This document shows positions 35,206 to 42,793 of a DNA stretch of 52,076 nt, piece by piece. The position numbers and the translations under genes were made by a program. How positions within the stretch are numbered: position 1 is the stretch's first letter; each line of letters begins with the position of its first letter. The notes beneath the pieces were generated by a model. That model did not search any database. It saw only the letters and a list, made by a program, of their open reading frames with translations, and was not told the origin of the DNA. The stretch comes from DATKZH01 sp035528065. Lineage in GTDB: Bacteria; Planctomycetota; Planctomycetia; Pirellulales; Thermoguttaceae. The stretch covers positions 1 to 52,076 of the forward strand of contig DATKZH010000253.1 of NCBI GenBank assembly GCA_035528065.1, read 5' to 3'.

Positions 35206-36297
35206 ATGCTCATACACCTTCTGGTGCTGAACTACAACGGACGCCGTCTGCTGGCGGAGTGTCTCCCGTCGGTGGTGGACGCGGCCGAGGCGTCGCGCCA
35301 CCGGTGCCGGGTGGCCGTGATCGACAACGACTCCCGCGACGACTCGGTCGCCTGGCTGGCGAGCCGGTTTCCCCAAGTCCGGGTCATCCGCCGGCCGAAT
35401 CGCGGGCTTTCGTCGTTCAACGACGTGGTTCCGGGGCTGGAAGGCCCGGTGGCCATCCTGCTGAACAACGACATCAAGCTCGACCGCGGGTGCGTCGACC
35501 CGTTGGTCGAGCCGCTTCGGGAACCGCAGACGGACGGCCGTTCGCCGTGCTTCATGACCGCGCCGCTGTGCCGGCTCTTCGACGGCGCGACCTACGAGGG
35601 CTTCAAGACGGCCGTTCGCTGGCGATGGGGGCTGGTCCAGGCGACCGCGCTCTTTCCGGGCTGCGAGGCGGGGATTCTCCGCCCGGGGCTGACGGCGTCC
35701 GCCGGCGCGGCCTTGGCCGTGGATCGCGACAAGTTCGCCGCCCTGGGCGGGTTCGATCCGCTCTTCCTGCCCGGGCGATTGGAAGACCTCGACTTCGCCT
35801 TCCGCGGCTACATGGCCGGCTATCACGCCCGGTACGTGCCCCAGGCGGTTGCCTATCACCGGGGTGCGGCCACGTTCGGCCGGGTGTTCGGCGAGTCGGG
35901 CTGCGAGCAGTTGGCGCTTCGGAACACGCTCCTGTTTCAGTGGAAGAACCTTCGGCACCCGGCGCATTGGGCGCGCCAGTTGACCGGCCTCCCGATACGG
36001 TTGGCCTTCGACGTGGTTCGCGCCGCCTGGGCTCCGCCGGCACGACGTTGGGCGTTCACTCGGGCGCTTGCGGCCGCGCTGGCCCGACGGCGTGCCTTGC
36101 GGTCGAGTCCGTTTCGAGCGCGAGGGACGCTTCGTCGCGAGCGGGAGTTCTTCCGGCGGTTTTTCCCGAGCCGACTCCTCGGGGAAGAAACGGCGGGAGG
36201 CCTGCCGGGAGAATTCCCGCGACAACGTTCATCCTCCCCACAACGGGAACCACAACACGCGGCAGCCCATCCGACCGCAGTCGAGGTCCCGCTGTGA
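35206..36297 (+). CDS. Family 2 glycosyltransferase (rhamnosyltransferase-like)
   Basis: A 363-aa GT2 enzyme starting at ATG 35206. The N-terminal GT-A domain begins HLLVLNYNGRRLLAECLPSV, with VAVIDNDSRDDS and a nucleotide/metal site in VAILLNNDIKLDRG. GGFDPLFLPGRLEDLDFAFRG is the acceptor-side ED motif of dTDP-rhamnosyltransferase-like GT2s. The C-terminal region has amphipathic stretches (RHPAHWARQLTGLPIRLAFD) that may touch the membrane. It overlaps the next gene by 4 bases (GTGA), so they are co-translated. Confidence 0.9.
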   Translation: MLIHLLVLNYNGRRLLAECLPSVVDAAEASRHRCRVAVIDNDSRDDSVAWLASRFPQVRVIRRPNRGLSSFNDVVPGLEGPVAILLNNDIKLDRGCVDPLVEPLREPQTDGRSPCFMTAPLCRLFDGATYEGFKTAVRWRWGLVQATALFPGCEAGILRPGLTASAGAALAVDRDKFAALGGFDPLFLPGRLEDLDFAFRGYMAGYHARYVPQAVAYHRGAATFGRVFGESGCEQLALRNTLLFQWKNLRHPAHWARQLTGLPIRLAFDVVRAAWAPPARRWAFTRALAAALARRRALRSSPFRARGTLRREREFFRRFFPSRLLGEETAGGLPGEFPRQRSSSPQREPQHAAAHPTAVEVPL

Positions 36298-37064
36298 GCA
36301 CCACCGCAGACAACCCGTCCTCCCGCGAGCCGACGACGGAAGCCGGCCGGCCGTCGTGCGCCCCGGCCGCACCGTCGGACGCACGGCGGCGTGCTCGCCG
36401 GCATCCGATCTCGCGGTGGTACGTCTGTCCGGCGGCGGGCTGGTTGGCGGCGGTTCTGACGCCGACCCGGGTGCGTCCGGTCCATCTCACGCTTTGCGGC
36501 CTGGCCGTGGGGGCGATCGCGGCGGCGGTGCTCGTCGGGGCGCCGCATCTTGCGCCGGTGGCAGGGGTCCTGGTGTTGGCCGCCTGGCTCTTCGACCGGG
36601 CCGACGGTCAGCTCGCCCGACGGCAGAATACCGTCACCGCCTGGGGAGCGTGGCTGGACGCCAACGTGGACGAGCTGTTGGACGTGGGCTTGCACGGTGC
36701 CGTGGCCGCCGCGGCCGTGCGGCAGACGGCTTCCGGCATCCCGTGGCTCCTGCTGGGGGCTTTCCTGGCAGGCAAGTACCTGTTCATGCACGGTATGGCG
36801 ACGGAGGGGCAGATGCGCGAAGGGGCAGCGTCGGCAGGCCGGTCCGAAGAAGACGTGGAGCCTGTTCCGGCTTCACGCGCCGCCCGCGTCGTTCGCGCCG
36901 CGTATCACCTGCCCGGCAACGCCGACGTCCGCGTGCACCTGTTGGCCGCGGCGCTTCTCGCCGGTTGGCTTTCCGCGGAGCTGGCGATCGTGGCGGCGTA
37001 CTACAACGTGCGGTGGATCACGCGGTACGTGCTGGTCGCTCGGCGACTGGGAGGACGCGGATGA
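36294..37064 (+). CDS. CDP-alcohol phosphotransferase family protein
   Basis: A 256-aa membrane protein starting at GTG 36294, which overlaps the upstream stop. The motif is intact: DRADGQLAR-x8-G-x3-D-x3-D (about residues 100-122, ending AWLDANVDELLD). Hydrophobic helices surround it. It should make a phosphodiester between a CDP-linked donor and an alcohol, such as a phospholipid or a phospho-polyol decoration. It lies between two GT2 genes with 4-base overlaps on both sides, suggesting that its product is used in the glycan pathway. Confidence 0.88.
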   Translation: MSTTADNPSSREPTTEAGRPSCAPAAPSDARRRARRHPISRWYVCPAAGWLAAVLTPTRVRPVHLTLCGLAVGAIAAAVLVGAPHLAPVAGVLVLAAWLFDRADGQLARRQNTVTAWGAWLDANVDELLDVGLHGAVAAAAVRQTASGIPWLLLGAFLAGKYLFMHGMATEGQMREGAASAGRSEEDVEPVPASRAARVVRAAYHLPGNADVRVHLLAAALLAGWLSAELAIVAAYYNVRWITRYVLVARRLGGRG

Positions 37065-37984
37065 GCGACCGGCCAACGATCACGGCGGCGATCATCGCGC
37101 TGAACGAAGCGGGGAACCTGGCGGAGCTTCTGCCGCGGCTGGCTTGGGTGGACGAGATCCTGGTCGTCGACGGCGGCTCGGTCGATGGGACCGCGGAGAT
37201 TGCCCGGTCGCACGGCGCCCGGGTGTCCCTCCGCCGGTTCGACACGTTCGCCCGACAGCGAAACCATGCCCTCGCGCTGGCCGGCGGCGATTGGGTCCTC
37301 TCGATCGACGCCGACGAGCGACCCACGCCGCGGTTGGCGGCCGAGATCCGGCGGCAAGTTGCGTCGGCCCGGCACGCCGGGTTCCGGATTCCGATCCGCA
37401 GCTCGATCTTCGGGCGCACGTTTCGGGCATCGGGCACGCAGGACGACTGCCCGGTGCGTCTGGCTCGGCGCGACCGCGAACGTTGGGTGGGCGAGGTGCA
37501 CGAGCGGCTGCACGTTTTGGGGCGCGTGGGCCGACTCCGCGCGGGGCTTGGGCACGAGACGCTCCCCGACCTGCACGCGTTTCTGGCCAAGATGCACCGC
37601 TACACGATGCTGGAGGCGCAAGCCCGGGTGGCCGCGGGCCGTGCGCCGCGACGCTGGGACGCGTGGGTTGCGCCGGTCCGCGAGGTCTTCCGGCGACTGG
37701 TATGGAAGCGCGGGTTCCTCGACGGGCCGCAGGGCTGCGCGTTTTGCCTGTTGAGCGGGCTCTCGGAGTGGGTGCTGGCCGACCGCCACCGCCGTCTTTG
37801 GCGGTCCGCCGAGCGTGCGTCTTGCTCCGCCGGCGGGCGAGGCGGTGATCGCGCAGCCGACACCGAACCACGAAGCGAGACGATTCGCCGATCAAATTCT
37901 TTGACCCCTACCATCACACAGACCTTCTTTCCAAAAGGACTCTCGCCAAGGCGCCAAGGCGCAAAGGAAAAGGAATTGAGATGA
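37061..37984 (+). CDS. Family 2 glycosyltransferase with repeat-derived C-terminus
   Basis: A 307-aa GT2 enzyme of the WaaE/KdtX-like kind starting at ATG 37061 (ATGA overlap with the phosphotransferase). Features are TAAIIALNEAGNLAELLPRL, EILVVDGGSVDGTAEIA, ARQRNHALALAGGDWVLSIDADERPTP with the DAD metal motif, and ERWVGEVHERLHV. The conserved part ends near residue 260. The last about 15 residues (GLSPRRQGAKEKELR) are translation of an R1 repeat arm at 37937-37967, and the stop lies in the repeat loop. The natural C-terminus was probably altered by the repeat. Confidence 0.9.
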   Translation: MSDRPTITAAIIALNEAGNLAELLPRLAWVDEILVVDGGSVDGTAEIARSHGARVSLRRFDTFARQRNHALALAGGDWVLSIDADERPTPRLAAEIRRQVASARHAGFRIPIRSSIFGRTFRASGTQDDCPVRLARRDRERWVGEVHERLHVLGRVGRLRAGLGHETLPDLHAFLAKMHRYTMLEAQARVAAGRAPRRWDAWVAPVREVFRRLVWKRGFLDGPQGCAFCLLSGLSEWVLADRHRRLWRSAERASCSAGGRGGDRAADTEPRSETIRRSNSLTPTITQTFFPKGLSPRRQGAKEKELR

Positions 37985-38061
37985 ACTGGTCGATGCGTGT
38001 GCCAGCGTCTGCATTCTTCTTCTCTTCTTCCCTTTGCGCCTTGGCGCCTTGGCGAGAGTCC
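37937..38061. repeat. Inverted-repeat element, family R1, perfect 31-base arms
   Basis: GGACTCTCGCCAAGGCGCCA... (37937-37967) is matched exactly by its reverse complement at 38031-38061 across a 63-base loop. It is the best-preserved copy of the R1 family seen from here to 48.4 kb. Confidence 0.95.
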
Positions 38062-38107
38062 TTCCCCGTGAGAACGAGTTCGGTTTGGACCTCCAGTTGA
38101 CGCGACG

Positions 38108-39583
38108 ATGGCCAACGAGCGACTTCCCCTATTGCCGCTGATCCTGGACGACGTCCCGCAGGGACTCCGCCAGGCCCTTGCGCAGGAGGGGATTCCGACC
38201 GCCGAATGGCGTCCCGGGCCGCCTGCGGGGCGCTTTCTGTTGTTCGATTCACGCTTCGGCAAGCGCGAGGCGCCCGCCGCCGGACAGATCGGGATCGACG
38301 TGAGCCGGCTGCGGCAGGGCTTCCGCGAAGACCCCTTCGAGGCGCTGGTGGACGAGCGCTCCGCACGCTTCGCCTGGAAGATCGGCGGGCTCACGCTTGA
38401 CGAGGAGATCGCCCGGGTCGACAAGCGGGCAGTGCGTCGGCGCCTGCTCGAGAAGCTCCGCGTGAGGATCGAGAAGGCCGGGGGGATCTGGCTTCGCATC
38501 GCTGCCTTTCCGTTTCCGTATCGAAGCGCGTTGAGCTTCCGGATCGACTACGACGAGTACGATCCGGCCGACTTCGACGCCACGCTCGAAGCGATCGCCG
38601 GCCACGAAGGGGCCACCAGCCACTTCGTCAGCGGGGCGGCGTATGAAGGGGCTCGCGACGCGCTGGCCCGGCTCCAAGGGCTCGACGTCGGCTCGCACGG
38701 CTACCGCCACCACACCTACCGCACGGCCGAGGAGAACCTGAAGAACATCGGGCGGGGGATTGAGACGCTCCGGGCGGCGGGGATCGAGCCCTCGGGCTTT
38801 GCCGCCCCCCACGGGCGGTTCCACCGCCGACTGCTTTTGGCCCTGGAAACCCTGGGCGTGACCCACAGCTCCGAGTTCGGCCTGGTCTACGACGAGCTGC
38901 CCCTGTTCATCTCCGCCGCCAACCTGCTCCAGATCCCGGTCCACCCGGTCTGCCTGGGGCTTTTTTTGGAAGCGGCGAAACGGGAGTGCGAGCGAGCGTC
39001 GCAGCCGGCCGATGCCCTGGCCGGCGCGGCCGTCGATCGAGCGATCGGCTACTTCGACCAGGTAATTCGATCCCGGTACCACAGCGGCGAGCCGGTGTTC
39101 CTTTACGGACATCCCACGGGTCGCCTGGGCCGGCATCCGCAAGTGCTGCGGCGGGTGTTCGACGCGGCGTCCGGCTGCGGCGCCCTCTGGAAGACGACGC
39201 TTTCCGAGATGAACCGCTGGTGGCGGGCCCGCGCCCGGGTGCGGCTGACCGTCACGCGCCACGAGGGCCAGTACGTGCTGGTCGCCAACCGCACGGCGCC
39301 GGGCTATCGCGTGGGAATCGAGTACTGTCGGGCCCGGCACGTTGCCCTGATGGCGCTGGAACGCCACGTGCTTCGGTTCTCCCCCTCGGCCTTGGCCTAC
39401 GAGACGCGGGGCGACCCTCCTTCGGTGCGTCCCGTGCGGGTCGATCGGCCCCAAGGGCTCCGCGGCCGGATTCGGCGACTGATCGACTGGGAACGGGTCA
39501 CACCGATCGAGGAAATCTCCGGCGGCGGCTGGCGAAACTGGGCAAAACGCAGCCTGCGACGATTCCGGGGGGACCGACCGTGA
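38108..39583 (+). CDS. Polysaccharide deacetylase-like protein
   Basis: A 491-aa protein starting at ATG 38108. The middle is a NodB/CE4-like domain: SFRIDYDEYDPADF in place of the TFDDG motif (two Asp kept), LDVGSHGYRHHTYRTAEEN as the HxxxH metal motif, and PSGFAAPHGRFHRRLLLALETLG as motif 3. The N-terminal about 130 residues and C-terminal about 130 residues are extra and unrecognised. CE4 enzymes remove acetyl groups from N-acetylated sugars in polysaccharides. No signal peptide is seen, so it may act on a cytoplasmic lipid-linked intermediate. It shares a 4-base overlap with the downstream GT4 gene. Confidence 0.85.
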   Translation: MANERLPLLPLILDDVPQGLRQALAQEGIPTAEWRPGPPAGRFLLFDSRFGKREAPAAGQIGIDVSRLRQGFREDPFEALVDERSARFAWKIGGLTLDEEIARVDKRAVRRRLLEKLRVRIEKAGGIWLRIAAFPFPYRSALSFRIDYDEYDPADFDATLEAIAGHEGATSHFVSGAAYEGARDALARLQGLDVGSHGYRHHTYRTAEENLKNIGRGIETLRAAGIEPSGFAAPHGRFHRRLLLALETLGVTHSSEFGLVYDELPLFISAANLLQIPVHPVCLGLFLEAAKRECERASQPADALAGAAVDRAIGYFDQVIRSRYHSGEPVFLYGHPTGRLGRHPQVLRRVFDAASGCGALWKTTLSEMNRWWRARARVRLTVTRHEGQYVLVANRTAPGYRVGIEYCRARHVALMALERHVLRFSPSALAYETRGDPPSVRPVRVDRPQGLRGRIRRLIDWERVTPIEEISGGGWRNWAKRSLRRFRGDRP

Positions 39584-40734
39584 AACCTCTGATCCGGAAA
39601 TCGACACCGTGCGAAGCCCCAAGCGGGTTGGCCGCCGCGCGCCGGTCGACCCAGAGCGCATCCCCCGCGGATGCATCGAGTCGGACAGAAGCTAATACCC
39701 CAACCGTCCTGCTGGCCGGCAAGCTCACCGCCCTGGACTGCCCCGGCGGCGGCGAAGTGCAGATGACGGCGCTTGCCCGGGCGTTGCCCTCGGTGGGGAT
39801 CGCTGCCCGGCTATGGCGCCCGTGGGAGGAGCGGCTGGCCGGGGCCGACTGCCTGCACCTGTTCGGCAGTCTGCCGGAGCACCTGCCGGTGGTCGAGGCG
39901 GCCCATCGGCAAAGCGTGCCGGTGGCGCTGTCGACGATCGCCTGGTTCGACCTGGCCGGCTACTGGCGCGAGCCAAGGCCGCTTGGGAAGCGGCTGGGTG
40001 CATGCGCCCGATTCGTGGTCCGGGCCGCGTGTCCGCGGGTGCCGTCATGGCGGCGTCGGCTCTACCACGCGGTCGATCTGCTGATGCCCAACTCCCAGGC
40101 GGAAGCGGAGCAGTTGGTCCGCTATTTCGGCGTGCCGGCCGAGCGGATCCACGTCGTGCCCAACGGGGCGGACGAGCGATTCGCCCGGGCCGATCCGGAG
40201 CCGTTCGCCCGGCGCGTCGGGGCACGCGGGTTCGTGCTCTGCGCGGGGAGGATCGAGCCCCGCAAGAATCAGCTCGGGCTGGTTCGGGCGATGCGCGGCA
40301 GCGACGTCCCCGTGGTCGTCCTCGGCGACGTGGTCCCCGGCTGCGAATGGTACGCCGACCGGTGTCGCCGGGCCGCCGACCGGCACGTGAGGTTCCTGGG
40401 GCGTCTGGACCACGACGATCCCTTGTTGCCCAGCGCGTATGCCGCGAGCGGCTGCCTGGCGCTGGTGAGCTGGTTCGAGACGCCCGGCCTGGTGGCCCTG
40501 GAAGCGGGCATGTCGGGCGCGCCGTTGGTGCTGCCCGAACGTGGCTGCGCCCGGGAGTACTTCGGCCCGATGGCCAACTACGTGAAGCCGAACGACTCGG
40601 CCGGCATCCGGCAGGCGGTGCTTGCTGCGGTCCGCCGCGGGCGGGATCCGACGCTGGCCGGGCACGTGCGAGAACACTTCTCCTGGAAGGCGGCAGCTCA
40701 GGCGACGCGCGAGGGCTACGAAAAGGTGATCTGA
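39580..40734 (+). CDS. Family 4 glycosyltransferase
   Basis: A 384-aa GT4 enzyme starting at GTG 39580 (GTGA overlap), behind CCGGGGGGACC. Its N-terminus is a low-complexity stretch. The GT-B core shows LTALDCPGGGEVQMTALARAL, DLLMPNSQAEAEQLVRYFGV, IHVVPNGADERF, FVLCAGRIEPRKNQLGLVRAM and the donor-binding SWFETPGLVALEAGMSGAPLVLPE (E-x7-E type). GT4 enzymes transfer sugars from nucleotide donors with retention. It is followed after one base by the GT9 gene. Confidence 0.93.
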   Translation: MKPLIRKSTPCEAPSGLAAARRSTQSASPADASSRTEANTPTVLLAGKLTALDCPGGGEVQMTALARALPSVGIAARLWRPWEERLAGADCLHLFGSLPEHLPVVEAAHRQSVPVALSTIAWFDLAGYWREPRPLGKRLGACARFVVRAACPRVPSWRRRLYHAVDLLMPNSQAEAEQLVRYFGVPAERIHVVPNGADERFARADPEPFARRVGARGFVLCAGRIEPRKNQLGLVRAMRGSDVPVVVLGDVVPGCEWYADRCRRAADRHVRFLGRLDHDDPLLPSAYAASGCLALVSWFETPGLVALEAGMSGAPLVLPERGCAREYFGPMANYVKPNDSAGIRQAVLAAVRRGRDPTLAGHVREHFSWKAAAQATREGYEKVI

Positions 40735-40735
40735 C

Positions 40736-42199
40736 GTGTTTGTCCCCCGACCCAAGAACCGCGAAAACAGAAGCCGACTGCGGCGACGCCCGCTGGGCCG
40801 CTATCGCTACGTGCGATTGCGGTGGCGAGTCTTGTTTGCCGTGGTCGATCTCTTTGGGTGGGTTGCGTTCTCCGCCGCCCGGGCGGTGAGGATGCTGATC
40901 GTGCGAGCGGTGACGGGCCGATCGCCCACGTTTTCGAGGCAGTCCGCCGACCCGCGGACGATTCTGGTGATCCAGCTCGATCACCTGGGCGACGCGGTGA
41001 TCTCCACGGCGATGTTCCCCGCGTTGCGAAGGCGGTATCCGCGTGCCTCGATCGAAGTCCTGGCCGGTCCGTGGAACCGGGAGGTGTTCGAGGCGATCCC
41101 GGAGGTGGATCGCGTTCACGTCTGCCGCGTGAATCGCTTCGCGCGCAAGAGCCGAGCCGGATGGATCGCGTCGACGCTCTGGTGGGGCCTTTGGCTGCGG
41201 CGGAGGCACGTGGACTTGGGCATCGACGTCCGCGGCGAGTTCCCCCACGCCGTGATCCTCTGGCTCAGCGGCGCCCGGCAACGCTTGGGCTGGGACTCGG
41301 GCGGCGGCGGTTTCCTCTTGACCCACGTGCCCCGCTTCGTCCCCGACCGCCCGGAGGTCGAGTCGCGGCGGGCGCTGTTGGCCGAACTGGGGATCGGACT
41401 AGTGGTGCGTCCATCTCGACTGTGCACGTTGGGTGCCACTGCTGGCTTGTCCAGCAGTGCCGGAAGCACGGTTGCTCAAGCCAACCGTGGCACCCGTGAA
41501 TTCAACCCGGAAAGACTACCGTGGCAAGCGCTCCAGGCCGCTGCGCCCGTGTTTCGCCCGTCGGACGACGCACGGCGCCGCGTGGCGGAGTGGTTGGCCG
41601 ACCTGGAAGAAGGGCACGGTTTGGACGGACCTCGGATCGTGCTGCACGTCGGCGCCGGCACGCCGGCCAAGCGTTGGCCGGTCGAGCATTGGCGGGCGTT
41701 GGTCGGCCGGCTCGTCCATCGGCTGGGGGCTCGCGTGGTGTTGGTCGGCGACGCGGGCGACCGCGAAATCGCCCGAGCGACCCTGGGCCCGCGACCGCGC
41801 CCTCACGTGGTGGACTGGACCGGCCGGTTGAGCGTGGTGGAGTTGGCGGCCCTGCTGGAGCAGGCGGACCTGTTCGCGGGGGCCGACTCGGGGCCGGCCC
41901 ATTTGGCGGCCGCGGTGGGGACGCCCGGCGTGGTCTTGTTCAGCGGCACGAACAGCCCGCGGCAGTGGCGGCCTTGGGGCGGGCACGTGCGCGTCGTGCG
42001 GCACTCGGTCGAGTGCTCGCCGTGCCATCGCCGGAGTTGCCCTTGGCGCGAACACCCTTGCATGAGACGGCTGAGTCCCAGGCAGGTTGCCGAGGCGATC
42101 GAGCGGCTTTGGGTCGAAACGGCGCGGGAGGCAAACGGGGCGGCAGGGGCCTCTCGCGAAGGCGCAAAGGCGCAAAGCGAGAAAGAGAGAGTAGGATGA
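40736..42199 (+). CDS. Family 9 (heptosyltransferase-like) glycosyltransferase with repeat insert
   Basis: A 487-aa GT9 protein starting at GTG 40736. Conserved parts are ILVIQLDHLGDAVISTAMFPALRRRYP near the N-terminus, IVLHVGAGTPAKRWPVEHW, and LFAGADSGPAHLAAAVGTPGVVLFSGTN in the donor domain. Between the two GT-B domains, about residues 222-262 are foreign. They are encoded by an R2 element (41431-41495) that keeps the frame open and reads GATAGLSSSAGSTVAQANRG. The last about 16 residues (ASREGAKAQSEKERVG) come from an R1 arm. Whether the enzyme still works is unclear, since the insert lies in the interdomain linker and may be tolerated. Expected role: adding a heptose or hexose to a lipid-linked core. 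Confidence 0.85.
   Translation: MFVPRPKNRENRSRLRRRPLGRYRYVRLRWRVLFAVVDLFGWVAFSAARAVRMLIVRAVTGRSPTFSRQSADPRTILVIQLDHLGDAVISTAMFPALRRRYPRASIEVLAGPWNREVFEAIPEVDRVHVCRVNRFARKSRAGWIASTLWWGLWLRRRHVDLGIDVRGEFPHAVILWLSGARQRLGWDSGGGGFLLTHVPRFVPDRPEVESRRALLAELGIGLVVRPSRLCTLGATAGLSSSAGSTVAQANRGTREFNPERLPWQALQAAAPVFRPSDDARRRVAEWLADLEEGHGLDGPRIVLHVGAGTPAKRWPVEHWRALVGRLVHRLGARVVLVGDAGDREIARATLGPRPRPHVVDWTGRLSVVELAALLEQADLFAGADSGPAHLAAAVGTPGVVLFSGTNSPRQWRPWGGHVRVVRHSVECSPCHRRSCPWREHPCMRRLSPRQVAEAIERLWVETAREANGAAGASREGAKAQSEKERVG
41431..41495. repeat. Inverted-repeat element, family R2, inside the GT9 gene
   Basis: CACTGCTGGCTTGTCCAGCAGTG and CACGGTTGCTCAAGCCAACCGTG within GGGTGCCAC...GTGGCACCC, nearly identical to 3794-3857. 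The flanking GTGAAnnCAAC is also shared, so the mobile unit is somewhat longer than the hairpins. Confidence 0.9.
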
Positions 42200-42421
42200 T
42201 TCAAAGCGTGGGCAGAGCATTGCGGTTGAGGTCTTAGGATCATGGCACGTAGCTGCTTGGAATCGGCCGAAAGAAAACTTCCGCATTCCCCCACCGGCCT
42301 TGTGCCGGTGGAAGGAGGTTTGGGAACTAGCCACGGTAGTCGTCAAACCCCTTTCCCGCCGGCGCACGCATCAACCCATTCATTTCCATTCCTTTGCGTC
42401 TTGGCGCCTTTGCGAGAGTCC
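42151..42421. repeat. R1 inverted pair around a 209-base loop
   Basis: The forward unit CTCTCGCGAAGGCGCAAAGG lies at 42151-42181. The reverse unit CCTTTGCGTCTTGGCGCCTT lies at 42391-42421. The loop contains no convincing gene. The pair spans the GT9 stop and the gap before the small membrane protein. Confidence 0.85.
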
Positions 42422-42486
42422 TTAACTCGCGTCGGCAACGACGACGCGAGACTTGCGGCTGCACGCGGTTGGAAAGGAGGCCGACG

Positions 42487-42705
42487 ATGATCGCCCCGCT
42501 CGAGCAGATGGATGCGGAGACAACGGAAACGCGTCGGCGCTTGCGGCTGGCACGCCGCCTGGTCGCCTCGACGTTCTTCCAGCACCGCCCCGAGCCGATC
42601 GAGAACGCGCCGCCGATCCCCGCATGGCGGGCATGGGTCTTCGCGGCCTGGGTGGTGATCGTCACCGGGGTCTACTTCGCCACAATGCTCGGCCTGCTTC
42701 AGTAA
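42487..42705 (+). CDS. Small single-span membrane protein
   Basis: A 72-aa protein from ATG 42487, preceded by a strong GGAAAGGAGG site. The first 45 residues are charged (MIAPLEQMDAETTETRRRLR), followed by one membrane helix near the C-terminus (AWVFAAWVVIVTGVYFATMLGLL). I do not recognise a family. It lies between the GT9 and GT39-like genes, so it may be a small accessory subunit of the membrane glycosyltransferase. Confidence 0.75.
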   Translation: MIAPLEQMDAETTETRRRLRLARRLVASTFFQHRPEPIENAPPIPAWRAWVFAAWVVIVTGVYFATMLGLLQ

Positions 42706-42719
42706 CCTCCAACAAGCAA

Positions 42720-42793
42720 CGCAGCAATCGAACCCCCAACCCCCAACTCCGAACAATCAGCCCTCAACTCTCAACTCTCAACCCTCATCCCCC
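42720..42793. repeat. Degenerate CTCAA tandem repeat before the GT39-like gene
   Basis: AACTCTCAACTCTCAACCCTCATC-type units run directly up to the ATG at 42794, replacing any visible ribosome-binding site. It is the reverse-orientation counterpart of the GAGGGTTGA/GGGATGA run at 2117-2164. Confidence 0.55.
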
